64,000 bases of DNA from Cryptosporidium bovis (lineage: Eukaryota; Apicomplexa; Conoidasida; Eucoccidiorida; Cryptosporidiidae): the NCBI GenBank assembly GCA_009768925.2, contig VHIT02000028.1, positions 343,501 to 407,500 on the forward strand, read 5' to 3'. The notes beneath the pieces were generated by a model. The model worked only from the letters and a program-made list of their open reading frames with translations, was not told the origin of the DNA and did no database searches. The position numbers and the translations under genes are program-made. This document shows positions 28,820 to 38,400 of the stretch, piece by piece; positions within the stretch are counted from its first letter, which is position 1; the number at the start of each line of letters is the position of its first letter.

Positions 28820-30100
28820 ATGGTTAAGACTAAATCAAATAGAAAAATTATAACTATACTATATTTATTTTTAATATTCTTAAAAATAAGTATTATAAAA
28901 ATATATGCGGAGGAAACAATATTGTTTACAAGTAGAATATTAAGACTATGCAAGGACTATGATAAATTAACAAAAAGTCAATTAATACAACTTGAAAGTT
29001 GGATAGATGAAGTTATCGCTACAAAAGTATTATCTTTTAACACAAAATATAATTTAAAGTCTTGCAAAAAAAAAATAAGATCCAAACATAAGGGTGTATC
29101 AGGTGGAACAAAACTGAAGTCTAAAGAATTTGTTGAAACGAATAGAGTATATAATAAATTATCTAGATTGTTTAAACGTTTTAAAAACGAGATTGCCTTA
29201 TCAACCTTAACCATTAACCAATTTGACAAACTACAAAAAAAATCAGTGGATAAAGAGTTATTTTCTAGTAAAATTGATCAGTTGTTAAAAAATAAGGACA
29301 GTTTGTCAGATAACATTTTTTTTGATGATGCTCTGGATCTTGAATATAATAAAAGTCCAGAAAATGAATTAATAGGTGATGACGACCAATTATTGCACGA
29401 AGGTATCAGAGTATCTGATTATTTCGATAAGGATGGTAATCCAATAATAGTGGAAGCAGAAAGGTTTAAATTAACCCACAGATGCGTTGACCTTTATATT
29501 CCAACAGAAATGCCATTATTTTTTACATATTCAAGGACACAAAAATATTTATTAGATGAACAGCCTAGCGAAATAAAAATATTTGACTTTTACTCTAAGG
29601 GTAAATCTAAGATATTAATTAGTGATTTAGGTGAAAATATTCAAGAAACTTCAAGTTATTACCAAAAAGAAAGTGAGATAATTGACAAATCTAACGATGG
29701 ATTTGATAATTCAGCTACTATATATTCAACTGAATCGGAAACAGTTGATGAATCTAGTTTATTTACTTCAAATGATGGTACAAGAAGAGGATATTCAACC
29801 TCACAGGAAAAATCCGATTATGATTCATTCCAAGGGGATACCGGTACATTATCCGAAACCCAAGATGGAAGAGAAAAAACAGTGGAAACGAAATCCACAT
29901 ATGAATCTGAAACGGAAACAGAATACAGCAATGAGTCTAGAACATCTGGTTCAAGAAGATCTAGTGGTAGCAGTGATTATAGTGATGAAAGCAGTTCTAG
30001 AGAAGTCTTTGAAAGTAGCGACAATACCTCCGACGAATCGGTGAGTGGGACATCTTGTGAAAGTGACGTTGGAACTAATTCGGGATTTTATAACGAATAG
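28820..30100 (+). CDS. Secreted acidic protein with Ser/Glu-rich C terminus
   Basis: A 426-residue protein with an N-terminal signal peptide or anchor (hydrophobic residues 10-29 after a basic start). Residues 35-170 are basic and helical with two or three cysteines, including LKSCKKKIRSKHK. Residues 210-265 look globular. From about residue 285 to the end the protein is dominated by Ser, Glu, Thr, Asp and Gly in SES/TES/SDYSDES-like strings. The layout (leader, basic domain, long acidic Ser-rich tail) parallels the secreted protein at 11620, although no sequence kinship is seen. The function is unknown. Export into a parasite vacuole or wall is plausible but unproven. Confidence 0.72.
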   Translation: MVKTKSNRKIITILYLFLIFLKISIIKIYAEETILFTSRILRLCKDYDKLTKSQLIQLESWIDEVIATKVLSFNTKYNLKSCKKKIRSKHKGVSGGTKLKSKEFVETNRVYNKLSRLFKRFKNEIALSTLTINQFDKLQKKSVDKELFSSKIDQLLKNKDSLSDNIFFDDALDLEYNKSPENELIGDDDQLLHEGIRVSDYFDKDGNPIIVEAERFKLTHRCVDLYIPTEMPLFFTYSRTQKYLLDEQPSEIKIFDFYSKGKSKILISDLGENIQETSSYYQKESEIIDKSNDGFDNSATIYSTESETVDESSLFTSNDGTRRGYSTSQEKSDYDSFQGDTGTLSETQDGREKTVETKSTYESETETEYSNESRTSGSRRSSGSSDYSDESSSREVFESSDNTSDESVSGTSCESDVGTNSGFYNE

Positions 30101-30650
30101 TAATTTCATGTATTATAGAGCAATGAACACTATTAACTTATCTACAAGAAGACATACAAACATTCTCTTTTACAAAATTTACGTCATTTAATTATATTTA
30201 TTTTTACATTTATTTATTTAATTTATTCTATGTAGACTGAAACTTTGTTAAGAAATACGTTATAGGTTTAATTAATACTAAAAGTTGTATAGTTATTAAT
30301 AAAATATTAGAATAATATTAATATTATAAATACTAATGTATTAATAGTCGATAGTAAAAAAAAAAAGTAGCCGCTTTTTTATTTTTACTTTTTTTTTCTA
30401 ATTTAATAGTAACCAGGTTATAATCACTACATAACCTTGTTTGTAGAAGATATAAATAACTAATATAGGTATTAAAATAAATATATAGTTATTTATGGCG
30501 GATAAATAAGTTGAATATATAATAAAAAGCCGAGTCAAAGGGGTTGTAAAATTATTTATAAAATACCTGTTATATCTTTGAACGAAGATTTTTATTCATT
30601 CATTATTCCTAGTACTTCTTTTGATTACTATTTTTAACATATAGAATAAA
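30101..30650. other. Intergenic region upstream of the GST-like gene
   Basis: AT-rich with A and T runs (about 30356-30400) and a TGGCGG motif at 30496-30501. No gene is seen. Confidence 0.5.
30496..30501 (+). promoter_or_regulatory. TGGCGG motif upstream of the GST-like gene
   Basis: TTATGGCGGATAA, about 150 bases before the start at 30651. Confidence 0.4.
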
Positions 30651-31463
30651 ATGAAGTTGTATAGCTTTGTTTTTTCGTTTATTTGTTTAATTAATTTAAT
30701 TTTTGCAGGGAAGGATAGTAAATCGAAAAATAGTAAGAAGAAATACAGTCCAATAATGTTTTATACATCTAAGACACTAGATAGCACCCACTTGATTAGA
30801 ACATTATTGATTTTGTCAAGCCTTCCATTTAATGAGTTTAGATTCAAAAAAAATTCTTCTTCAATGGAGGAAATGTTTTCTTCTATAATTGAATCAGGAT
30901 TTTTAAATCCAACTATCCCAATGATATCAGATAATGAATATTCCGTGAGAAACCTCAGTCAGGATGAAGCAATAGTTCATTACTTAGTATTATCTTATTA
31001 TGGTGAATTGTTCCAGAAGTCAATTTCAGATCATGCTATTTCACTCCAAATTGGTTCAACTGTAAGATCATATATTTCAAAAGTATCTGGACTTTTGGAG
31101 CTATCTGAGTCTTTGAAATGTGAAAAATTACTTGAAATCGAGAATGTAAATGTTACACTAAGGTTAGTAAATGATAGATTTACTGATACGGAATACAAGT
31201 TCTTCTATGGTGGAAAGTATTCATATATTGATACAGTTGTCTACACATTAATATTATTTATCGAGAATATTTCTAATGGTTGTATTATTTCAAATTTTGA
31301 TGGTTTAAGATCATTCTCTAAGGAATTTAGTAGTATTCCTCAAATTAGCAAATTTGAGAAGAGTTCTTATTTTCTCTCACTACTTATTCCAGGAACTAAA
31401 GAATTTGTTAAACCAATTGATTTTGTCACGCAAAGTCGTTCTTTAGAAACATTGGGAAATTAA
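30651..31463 (+). CDS. Secreted glutathione S-transferase-like protein
   Basis: A 270-residue protein with a signal peptide (MKLYSFVFSFICLINLIFAG). After a short basic linker, residues 32-125 follow a thioredoxin/GST-N pattern: PIMFYTS strand, helix with RTLLILSSLPF, a strand turn, TIPMISD with the cis-proline position, then LSQDEAIVHYLVLSYYG, matching the GST L.QS.AI..Y[LI] motif. Residues 130-265 are all-helical with SYIDTVVYTLILFIE and FSSIPQISKF, like GST-C (the FP.[LI] and P.I..Y positions). Classical GSTs are cytosolic and conjugate glutathione. A leader on a GST fold is unusual, and glutathione-contact residues are not certain, so it may be a non-enzymatic GST fold. Confidence 0.65.
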   Translation: MKLYSFVFSFICLINLIFAGKDSKSKNSKKKYSPIMFYTSKTLDSTHLIRTLLILSSLPFNEFRFKKNSSSMEEMFSSIIESGFLNPTIPMISDNEYSVRNLSQDEAIVHYLVLSYYGELFQKSISDHAISLQIGSTVRSYISKVSGLLELSESLKCEKLLEIENVNVTLRLVNDRFTDTEYKFFYGGKYSYIDTVVYTLILFIENISNGCIISNFDGLRSFSKEFSSIPQISKFEKSSYFLSLLIPGTKEFVKPIDFVTQSRSLETLGN

Positions 31464-31935
31464 GAATAAATTTTGATCATATTTCTTTAAATTGTATTTC
31501 AATTATAGTGATTTATCAAGAAATGAGCCAAATCACATCGAAGATACTACATTAGATAGTTTACGTTCATCTTGTTTTATATCGATATATTATATAACGA
31601 CAATACAATGTGCAAAGTTATATTTTATTTCTTTTTTTTACATGGGAAAGAGAAAGACAGAAAAAACACTTAATGACTATATGAATTCATTCTCTAAATA
31701 CAAGTATTTTTTTCCCTCTTTAAATAAAAGTGGGATCATTTATTTTGTCTGAACTAGTAATTATGGCAATAAAATAAATATAAATACAAACTTAGGTACT
31801 AAATTTCTTTTTCCAGAAATGCAAAAAAATAATGAATTTTCCTAGGAAAATTACTTTATTAGTTTTATTTAAATAAAGTTAAATTTAATAGATGCGTTCC
31901 ATAAGTTTGTAAGATTTCATGATTTGTTGGTTATT
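31464..31935. other. Convergent intergenic region
   Basis: Lies between the GST-like stop and the proposed last exon of the minus-strand gene. An 86-codon frame at 31492-31752 begins with TTG and has no other support. Confidence 0.45.
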
Positions 31936-32782
31936 TTATTGATTATTGTTTGCAATACCAATTTTAATGTGTTTGCTTTCCTTTGTTTTTACGGTCTGTT
32001 AATATTAAAGTTTGAAGGTATAGAAATGCCAAGTAGTTTTAAATCCAAGATTATATAAGAGAAGTATAACGTAATTCAAGTAGCATGCGTGAAGTTACAT
32101 TAATTCCCTCAAAATCATGGGTAGGTAAGCAGTGAACTTACATATTCTGTCAACTCAGGAATGGTATTGTTACTGTTTGTAATAGTATTTACCACAGTGT
32201 CTATTACACCTTCTGGTATAGGTGTAATAACTAACCCTTTATAAACAGACTATATGTTTAGCGAACAAAGAGTGTACAAAAGCGTGGATAAGTGGTGATA
32301 ATAATAGTAATATTGATTGTTATAACGTTAATATTAGTAATTCAATTTAAGTGATCATTTTAGACAATTTCTTAACTTACTTTTGAAATGTTTATTAAAC
32401 TTTGTTCTTTTATTAATATTTTGTTCACCCCCTTAAGTGGAATTGACTTTAAAAACCACTTATTATCCTTTCTAGCTGCTTTAAAAATATGATCAAATGA
32501 AGGCCACATCTTCATTTTATTTACTTGAAATTGAAAATTCTTAATTTGTTCATCCTCTCTCAATTCAAATGTGCATTTATTGTGGCTTCTTGAAGATAAC
32601 TCACCCAGTTTGTTCCTACAGTAATTTAATACTAGTGAATCTGTATTTTCTGATTCTTTTCTATCATCAATAATATCAATATTCTCTAGTGGTCGATTGT
32701 TTTTTTGTTCATATACTGAAACCTTCTCACAATCGACATTAGTAACAAATGTTCTTTCAGAATTATCATTTTGTTCTACCAT
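31936..32782 (-). CDS. Three-exon protein sharing a KCTFEL module with the 25.7-27.8 kb gene
   Basis: Proposed exons on minus are 32782-32381, 32249-32142 and 31995-31936, giving 189 residues. The first donor GTAAGT follows an AAA codon, and the second GTAAGT follows GAATAT. Acceptors are CATATAG and TTAACAG, all in phase 0. Exon 1 alone would end just after the donor. Residues 73-134 contain NKCTFELREDEQI, a tryptophan-rich stretch and LKGVNKILIKEQS. Exon 2 adds SVYKGLVITPIPEGVI. These align in the same order with the membrane protein at 25735-27759, which supports the exon 1-2 junction. Exon 3 (TVKTKESKHIKIG) is less sure. There is no signal peptide and no recognised domain. A GGCGCC motif lies 110 bases upstream. 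Confidence 0.6.
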
Positions 32783-32892
32783 CTAATATATAACACAAAA
32801 ATCGCATGTACAAGCTATATAAACTATAAATTGAATAAATAAAATTATGTATATTGTTAAAAGAAAATATTTTTAATTATGATGAAATAGTT

Positions 32893-32898
32893 GGCGCC
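32893..32898. promoter_or_regulatory. GGCGCC palindrome
   Basis: Lies in AGTTGGCGCCTAAATG, 110 bases upstream of the minus-strand start at 32782 and inside the 140-base gap to the next gene. Confidence 0.5.
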
Positions 32899-32922
32899 TA
32901 AATGACATTACAGATGAAAAAG

Positions 32923-34407
32923 TCATCGCGTTTGCATATTTTTGATTGAATTGTATACCTCTTTCATCAAAGATGTAAATGAAACAGTTCCATCTTCATC
33001 ATTTCTTCTAAGTAAAGTGTCTAGGGTAATTGTTATTGGAATGCCATAATGTTTTAGGTATTCTCTGACTGCACCTGCAGTCGTTTCACCTGAAACACAT
33101 CTTTTAAGCTGCATTTGAAGTACTTCTGGCATAGTAACAGTAATTCTTTTATTAGAATTACTGCATGAAACATCTTTTTTTGAGTTTATATATTTACCTG
33201 TATCTTCTTTATATGTTTTTTCATCGTATAATTTATCCAAGTCAACAACGAAATTATATTTAACCTTATTATCGTTTACATTTAAATTATCACTACTACA
33301 GCTCTTATTTAAATTATTGTTGGTATCTAATTCCATACATTCTAAAGAATGTTTTAGATTTGACTCTAATGTCGTTAATGGCCTATGTTTTTTACCTTTT
33401 GATTTAAATGTTTTCTGCATTTCATCATTGTAATTGTTAATAGATTCAATTACCTTACCGTATCCATTGTTGAAGTCATTTAAAATTTTTTTTGAATACT
33501 TTAAGCGAGTATCTTCGTGAGTTATTGGATTTATTCTTGTTTCTATCGACATTCTTCCTGGTTCTGGTATATAATTTTGGGGTCTGTATCTTCTCAAAGA
33601 ATCAATGTCGTTTATAAATAATGAGCATATAGCATCCCTATAACTTAATGTTCTACTTGGTCCCTTATTTGAAACTTGAAATAAAAACTCCCTAGGTATA
33701 TTCTCGATTCCTAGGTCCTTTTTCATATGTATTATAAAGTCTTCATCTGAAAGCATACATTTATTCCACATTGCATATAATTTACGAAAATCATCTAGTT
33801 TTTCTGGAGGTAATGCTCTCAATGAGGGTAATTTATTTTCATTATCGTTCACATTACCTTCCGGTTGAATATTGACATCAAAAATATTGTTTATTTGAGT
33901 TTTATGAGTATATTTTTTAGTTGACTCTAAGGCAGGAGGATATAAATCCTCTAAATACATTTTTGGGCATTTAACCGAATATTTAACGTGATCTTTTTCC
34001 AAATTTGTTTTTCTTATTTGAGTAACCATTACTGTACTCTCGTTATACGGATTTTTTACTAATATTACTGATTCTATTCTTTCTACATCTAAATAAAATG
34101 GCTTGCAATTAACATACTTATCTTCAGTTATTTGAATTAAATTCATTATTGAAACTATTATCGGCGATGTTACACTGCATTTTTCTTTTGATATTACTTC
34201 AACCCCCCAAACGTTGTTTTCTAATCTCAATAATTCATCTGTTTCCCTTATTGAATTACAGAAATTTTCTGCAGTCACTATTCCATTGTGATATCTATCA
34301 TATTTTTTAAGAACACTTGCAAAAACTCTTTTGAATATATTTGTTTCAGACACACCCAAGTCATCGTTAAAGTTTATCTTGATTTTTTCTATTTCTTGTT
34401 TCTTCAT
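32923..34407 (-). CDS. EF-hand-like protein
   Basis: A 494-residue soluble protein from the first ATG. An EF-hand-like helix-loop-helix lies at about residues 24-53 (VFASVLKKYDRYHNGIVTAE) and a second at about 458-488 (LLRRNDEDGTVSFTSLMKE), the latter with the acidic loop and central glycine. Both loops depart from the canonical 12-residue pattern, so calcium binding is uncertain. The middle holds paired segments that may be further degenerate EF-hands (around 215-270, with FRKLYAMWNKCMLSDEDF and a YRDAICSLF helix). The region 300-420 is basic and low in complexity. Apicomplexans carry many divergent EF-hand proteins, some axonemal or cytoskeletal. The role here is not known. Confidence 0.6.
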   Translation of the reverse strand: MKKQEIEKIKINFNDDLGVSETNIFKRVFASVLKKYDRYHNGIVTAENFCNSIRETDELLRLENNVWGVEVISKEKCSVTSPIIVSIMNLIQITEDKYVNCKPFYLDVERIESVILVKNPYNESTVMVTQIRKTNLEKDHVKYSVKCPKMYLEDLYPPALESTKKYTHKTQINNIFDVNIQPEGNVNDNENKLPSLRALPPEKLDDFRKLYAMWNKCMLSDEDFIIHMKKDLGIENIPREFLFQVSNKGPSRTLSYRDAICSLFINDIDSLRRYRPQNYIPEPGRMSIETRINPITHEDTRLKYSKKILNDFNNGYGKVIESINNYNDEMQKTFKSKGKKHRPLTTLESNLKHSLECMELDTNNNLNKSCSSDNLNVNDNKVKYNFVVDLDKLYDEKTYKEDTGKYINSKKDVSCSNSNKRITVTMPEVLQMQLKRCVSGETTAGAVREYLKHYGIPITITLDTLLRRNDEDGTVSFTSLMKEVYNSIKNMQTR

Positions 34408-34778
34408 AAATACTCAACGCTACTAATTCTAATTATTTTTAAGCAATGAAAGATAACAGTGTAAAAATTTCAACTTTACTACAAATCATTAATAATTTAT
34501 AAATAAGTACATGTCTTGCTAACTTATATATTTAAGACAAATTGATCGACTTACAATAAATTAGAAAAATATATATATAAAGTTAAAATAAACAAGTATA
34601 AGAAGCTACAACACTTAATACTGATCAAAATCATGTTATCGATTCAAAATATAAAAAAAAGTTAGTAGTATTTATTAACAGTGCATGTATACATTTCCTT
34701 TTTTTCCCACTTGTGTGCTATTTTCAACTTCAAAAAAAAAATGTTTGCTATATTTTTTCAAGATGCAACACACATTTA

Positions 34779-34784
34779 GGCGCC
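34779..34784. promoter_or_regulatory. GGCGCC palindrome
   Basis: TTTAGGCGCCAATA, upstream of the EF-hand-like gene and almost the mirror image of the site at 32893. Confidence 0.45.
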
Positions 34785-35136
34785 AATACGATTACATATT
34801 CTAATAATTGACGAAATGAGAATAGTAAGAGAAAATATATTCAATAATAATTTCAAGACAAAATTCTATTAATTTTAAATACTATTCTGACTTTGTTCAA
34901 AATAATACTTTTGATATGATTTTACTATTAATATATATGTATTTTTAATAAAGTAACTTTTGCTGTTTTGTGTGTGAGTATCAGTTCTTAAGGTAAGATT
35001 GCGGTAGATAACCTAATTGAAAATATGGCCAATAAATTTCCTCTAGAAAAGTGTTATTTTTATCTTATTCTCTCCGGTCTAGCTATATTTATCATGATAA
35101 TTGCCAGTTAATTTGTGTTATTTAAAAAAAGTAAAG

Positions 35137-35142
35137 TGGCGG
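35137..35142 (+). promoter_or_regulatory. TGGCGG motif upstream of the SNF2 gene
   Basis: AAGTGGCGGCAAAC, about 340 bases before the ATG at 35480. Confidence 0.4.
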
Positions 35143-35479
35143 CAAACAAGATAAAATTAAAAAAAAAGGAAAAACATTATTGTAGTTTTGGGAATAATAC
35201 AATATTATAAATATCGTGATAACTTGTGTTATTAGATGTATTTGTATATTATTAAAACAACTAAATACCATAAATCTACTCGTTATAAAATAAAAGGGCG
35301 AACTTATTGAATATTGCGAGTGTTGCAAATTTCAAAAAACTATTGTATAAAGAACAGTTAAAGTATACATTTAAAATAAATTATTAAATTAGATTAGGAT
35401 TGTTTTTTCTTTTTATATCACATTTTTTATATAATTTAAGATATATTGATTATTATATAAGTATTTAATTCAATGAATA

Positions 35480-38400
35480 ATGGAATTTTTAAGCAAAACC
35501 ACTATCAATAATGATTCAAAAGCGAATATAGGTAACAGCTCAATTTACAAAGAAAATATTGATTTAAACAATCTAATAGAGGACTTAGTGTATGAATCTG
35601 CATCAAAATCTTCCGAGATATTTGCAAGGTGTTTGGATTTGTCATTTGAGTATAAAAAATTAAAGAATGATATTAAATACAAGACGCTGAAAGATTTAGA
35701 AGTCCCGAATGAAGATTTGTTAAGATATAGGCTTAAAGTATTAGTGCAGTGTTATAGAATGTTATCTAGAGGACTATTACCAGGAAATTTTTTATTGGGT
35801 GAGTTATATAAAATGATGGATGAGTTGATAGTAAGAAGGCCACACTTGTTTAAAATATATAGTAATGATGATAATAAAACAATGGAAAACGATAACAGTA
35901 AACTAAAAATCATGGATTATGATAATAATATATTTTATGTTATGAAGAAATATTTTGAATATTCAAAATTAGTATTTGGCGTGAAAATGAGAAGCTACGG
36001 TAATTTTTTGTCTGAGAAGGTGGATACTCATTCTGAGTATAATAATAAATTAATAGAATTGGTAGCGGAAGTTAATTCATTTAGGGTAAATACATTAGAA
36101 TATACGGGTTCTGTAGTTGCAAAAAATAATATGTATAATTATTGGGATAGTTATATTCTAAATGAGAAAAAAATTTTAAAAAATCTTGTATCATTGGAAT
36201 CTCAAAGAAAATTAAGAAAATATATATCGTTTCCAGCAGATATTTCATATAAAGCTAACTTACATGAAAAATTGTTAGATATTTCATATATTCAAACAAA
36301 AACAAGAAATGATGTATATAGTAATGGCCAATACTACAGTTTAGATTCATTAATGACAGAAAAAGAGTTTAATAATGAAGATAGGATGAGTAATAATAAT
36401 AATGTAAATGATAACACAATTGATTACAATGAAAAAGAAAATAGTAATAACAATAATAAATGCCACAATTATCTTGACAAGAGTAAACCAGATATGATAA
36501 ATTTTGAGATAATAGATAGCAACATAAGGGCTGGTATTTCAAATAGGCGTTTATTAATTCCAACACAAATTAAAGAAAACGATAAGATAATAGATTCAAT
36601 ATTTAAATCTGCAAATAGAAAAATAATAAATTTTTGGAAATCAAAATCTCCAACTATACAGCAATATAAGTTTCAGTTAATAATAGAAAATTTACCGATA
36701 GAGAGAGAAAAAATAATGCAAGAAAAAAGAAAAAAAAGATTATTACTTAGCCGTTTAGCAATAAATGCAAGTAAACAAATGGTATCGATACAATCTCAAA
36801 AACAAATTAATATGGAAAAAAAAGAAAGAGAAAGACTTAGATTACTCAGAGAGAACGATCTGGAAGCTTATTTAGAATTAGTTAAAGAAACGAAGAATAG
36901 AAGACTACAAGAGTTAATAAATCAAACAGATAGATTTTTAATAGATATGGGCTTAAGAGTTCATGATCAAAAAATATCGAGTACAAATAATAATGATAGT
37001 AATACATTTATATCAACAACAGAATTAAAAGATTCATTAGAGTATAATTCAGAGCTAAATACAAAAACAACAGTTTCTTCATATTATACAATGGCACATA
37101 CCATAACTGAAAATATATCGGATAATCCAATGAAATTACTAAAAGGAGAATTATTGCCATATCAAGTAACCGGTGTAGAATGGATGTTAAGTTTATATAA
37201 TAACAAATTACATGGTATATTAGCAGATGAAATGGGACTTGGAAAAACAATACAAACAGTTGCATTATTAACATACTTATATGAACATAAAGAAAATCAT
37301 GGGCCTCATTTAGTAATAGTGCCTTTATCAACACTTCCAAACTGGCAAAAAGAATTTGAAAAATGGAGTCCTAGTTTAAGTATAATGTGTTTCAAGGGGA
37401 GTAGATATGAAAGAAGATCGTTATTTCAAGAGATAAGAAAGATGAAATTCAATGTATGTTTAACTACATTTGATTTCATTATTAGAGAGGGCAACTCTTT
37501 GCAAAGTATACAATGGAAACATATAATAGTGGATGAAGGGCATAGACTTAAAAATTCAAAAAGTAAATTTCACGTTATATTACATGATTTTAATTCACAT
37601 AATCGTTTATTGTTAACTGGAACACCATTGCAAAACAATATAACAGAACTTTGGTCATTATTAAATTTTTTATTGCCACAAGTATTCCATTCAGTTGAAG
37701 ATTTCCAAGTTTGGTTCAGCAAACCATTTAGTGAATTGCCTTCAAATGAAAATAGTTTAGAGTTATCAGAAGAAGAAAAATTGTTTATAATTAATAGATT
37801 ACATTCAATATTAAGACCATTTTTGTTAAGAAGGGTTAAATCAGATGTGTTACACGATTTGCCTGAGAAAAAAGAATTTATTGTTAGAATGGAACTTACA
37901 CCATGGCAAAAAATAGTATATGATCAAATTAAACAAAAAGCAGTTCACTCAATGGACTTGAATAGTGGTAAAATACAATATAGATCAGTAAGCAATACTA
38001 TAATACAATTAAGAAAAATAGTTAATCATCCATATTTATTTGTTGACGAATATTTGATTGAAAATGATGATATATTTAGAGTCAGTTGTAAATTTGAAAT
38101 ATTGGACAGAATGTTACCAAAGTTAATATATTTTAAGCATAAAGTATTAATTTTTTGTCAAATGACGCAGTTAATGGATATACTAGGCGATTTTTTGGAT
38201 TATAGAGGAATAAAATATCATAGACTTGATGGAACAATGACAATTCAGGAAAGAAAAGAAAGAATGGATGAGTTTAATTCAGATGAATCTGATAAATTTG
38301 TGTTTGTGCTATCTACAAGAGCTGGTGGGTTAGGGCTTAATCTACAAGCTGCTGATACCGTCATTATTTTTGATTCAGATTGGAATCCACACCAAGATTT

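Larger units (their letters stand above)
34408..35479. other. Divergent promoter region, EF-hand-like and SNF2 genes
   Basis: AT-rich. GGCGCC at 34779-34784 lies 370 bases before the EF-hand-like start, and TGGCGG at 35137-35142 lies 340 bases before the SNF2 start. No gene is supported. Confidence 0.55.

Noticed and set aside
31492-31752. 86-codon ORF after the GST-like gene
   Set aside because: It begins with TTG, has no leader or domain, and falls in a convergent 3' region.
36369-36566. Antisense ORFs opposite Asn-rich stretches of the SNF2 gene (also near 38664-38940)
   Set aside because: AAT/AAC repeats read as Tyr/Cys/Leu strings in reverse. These are shadows of the real gene.
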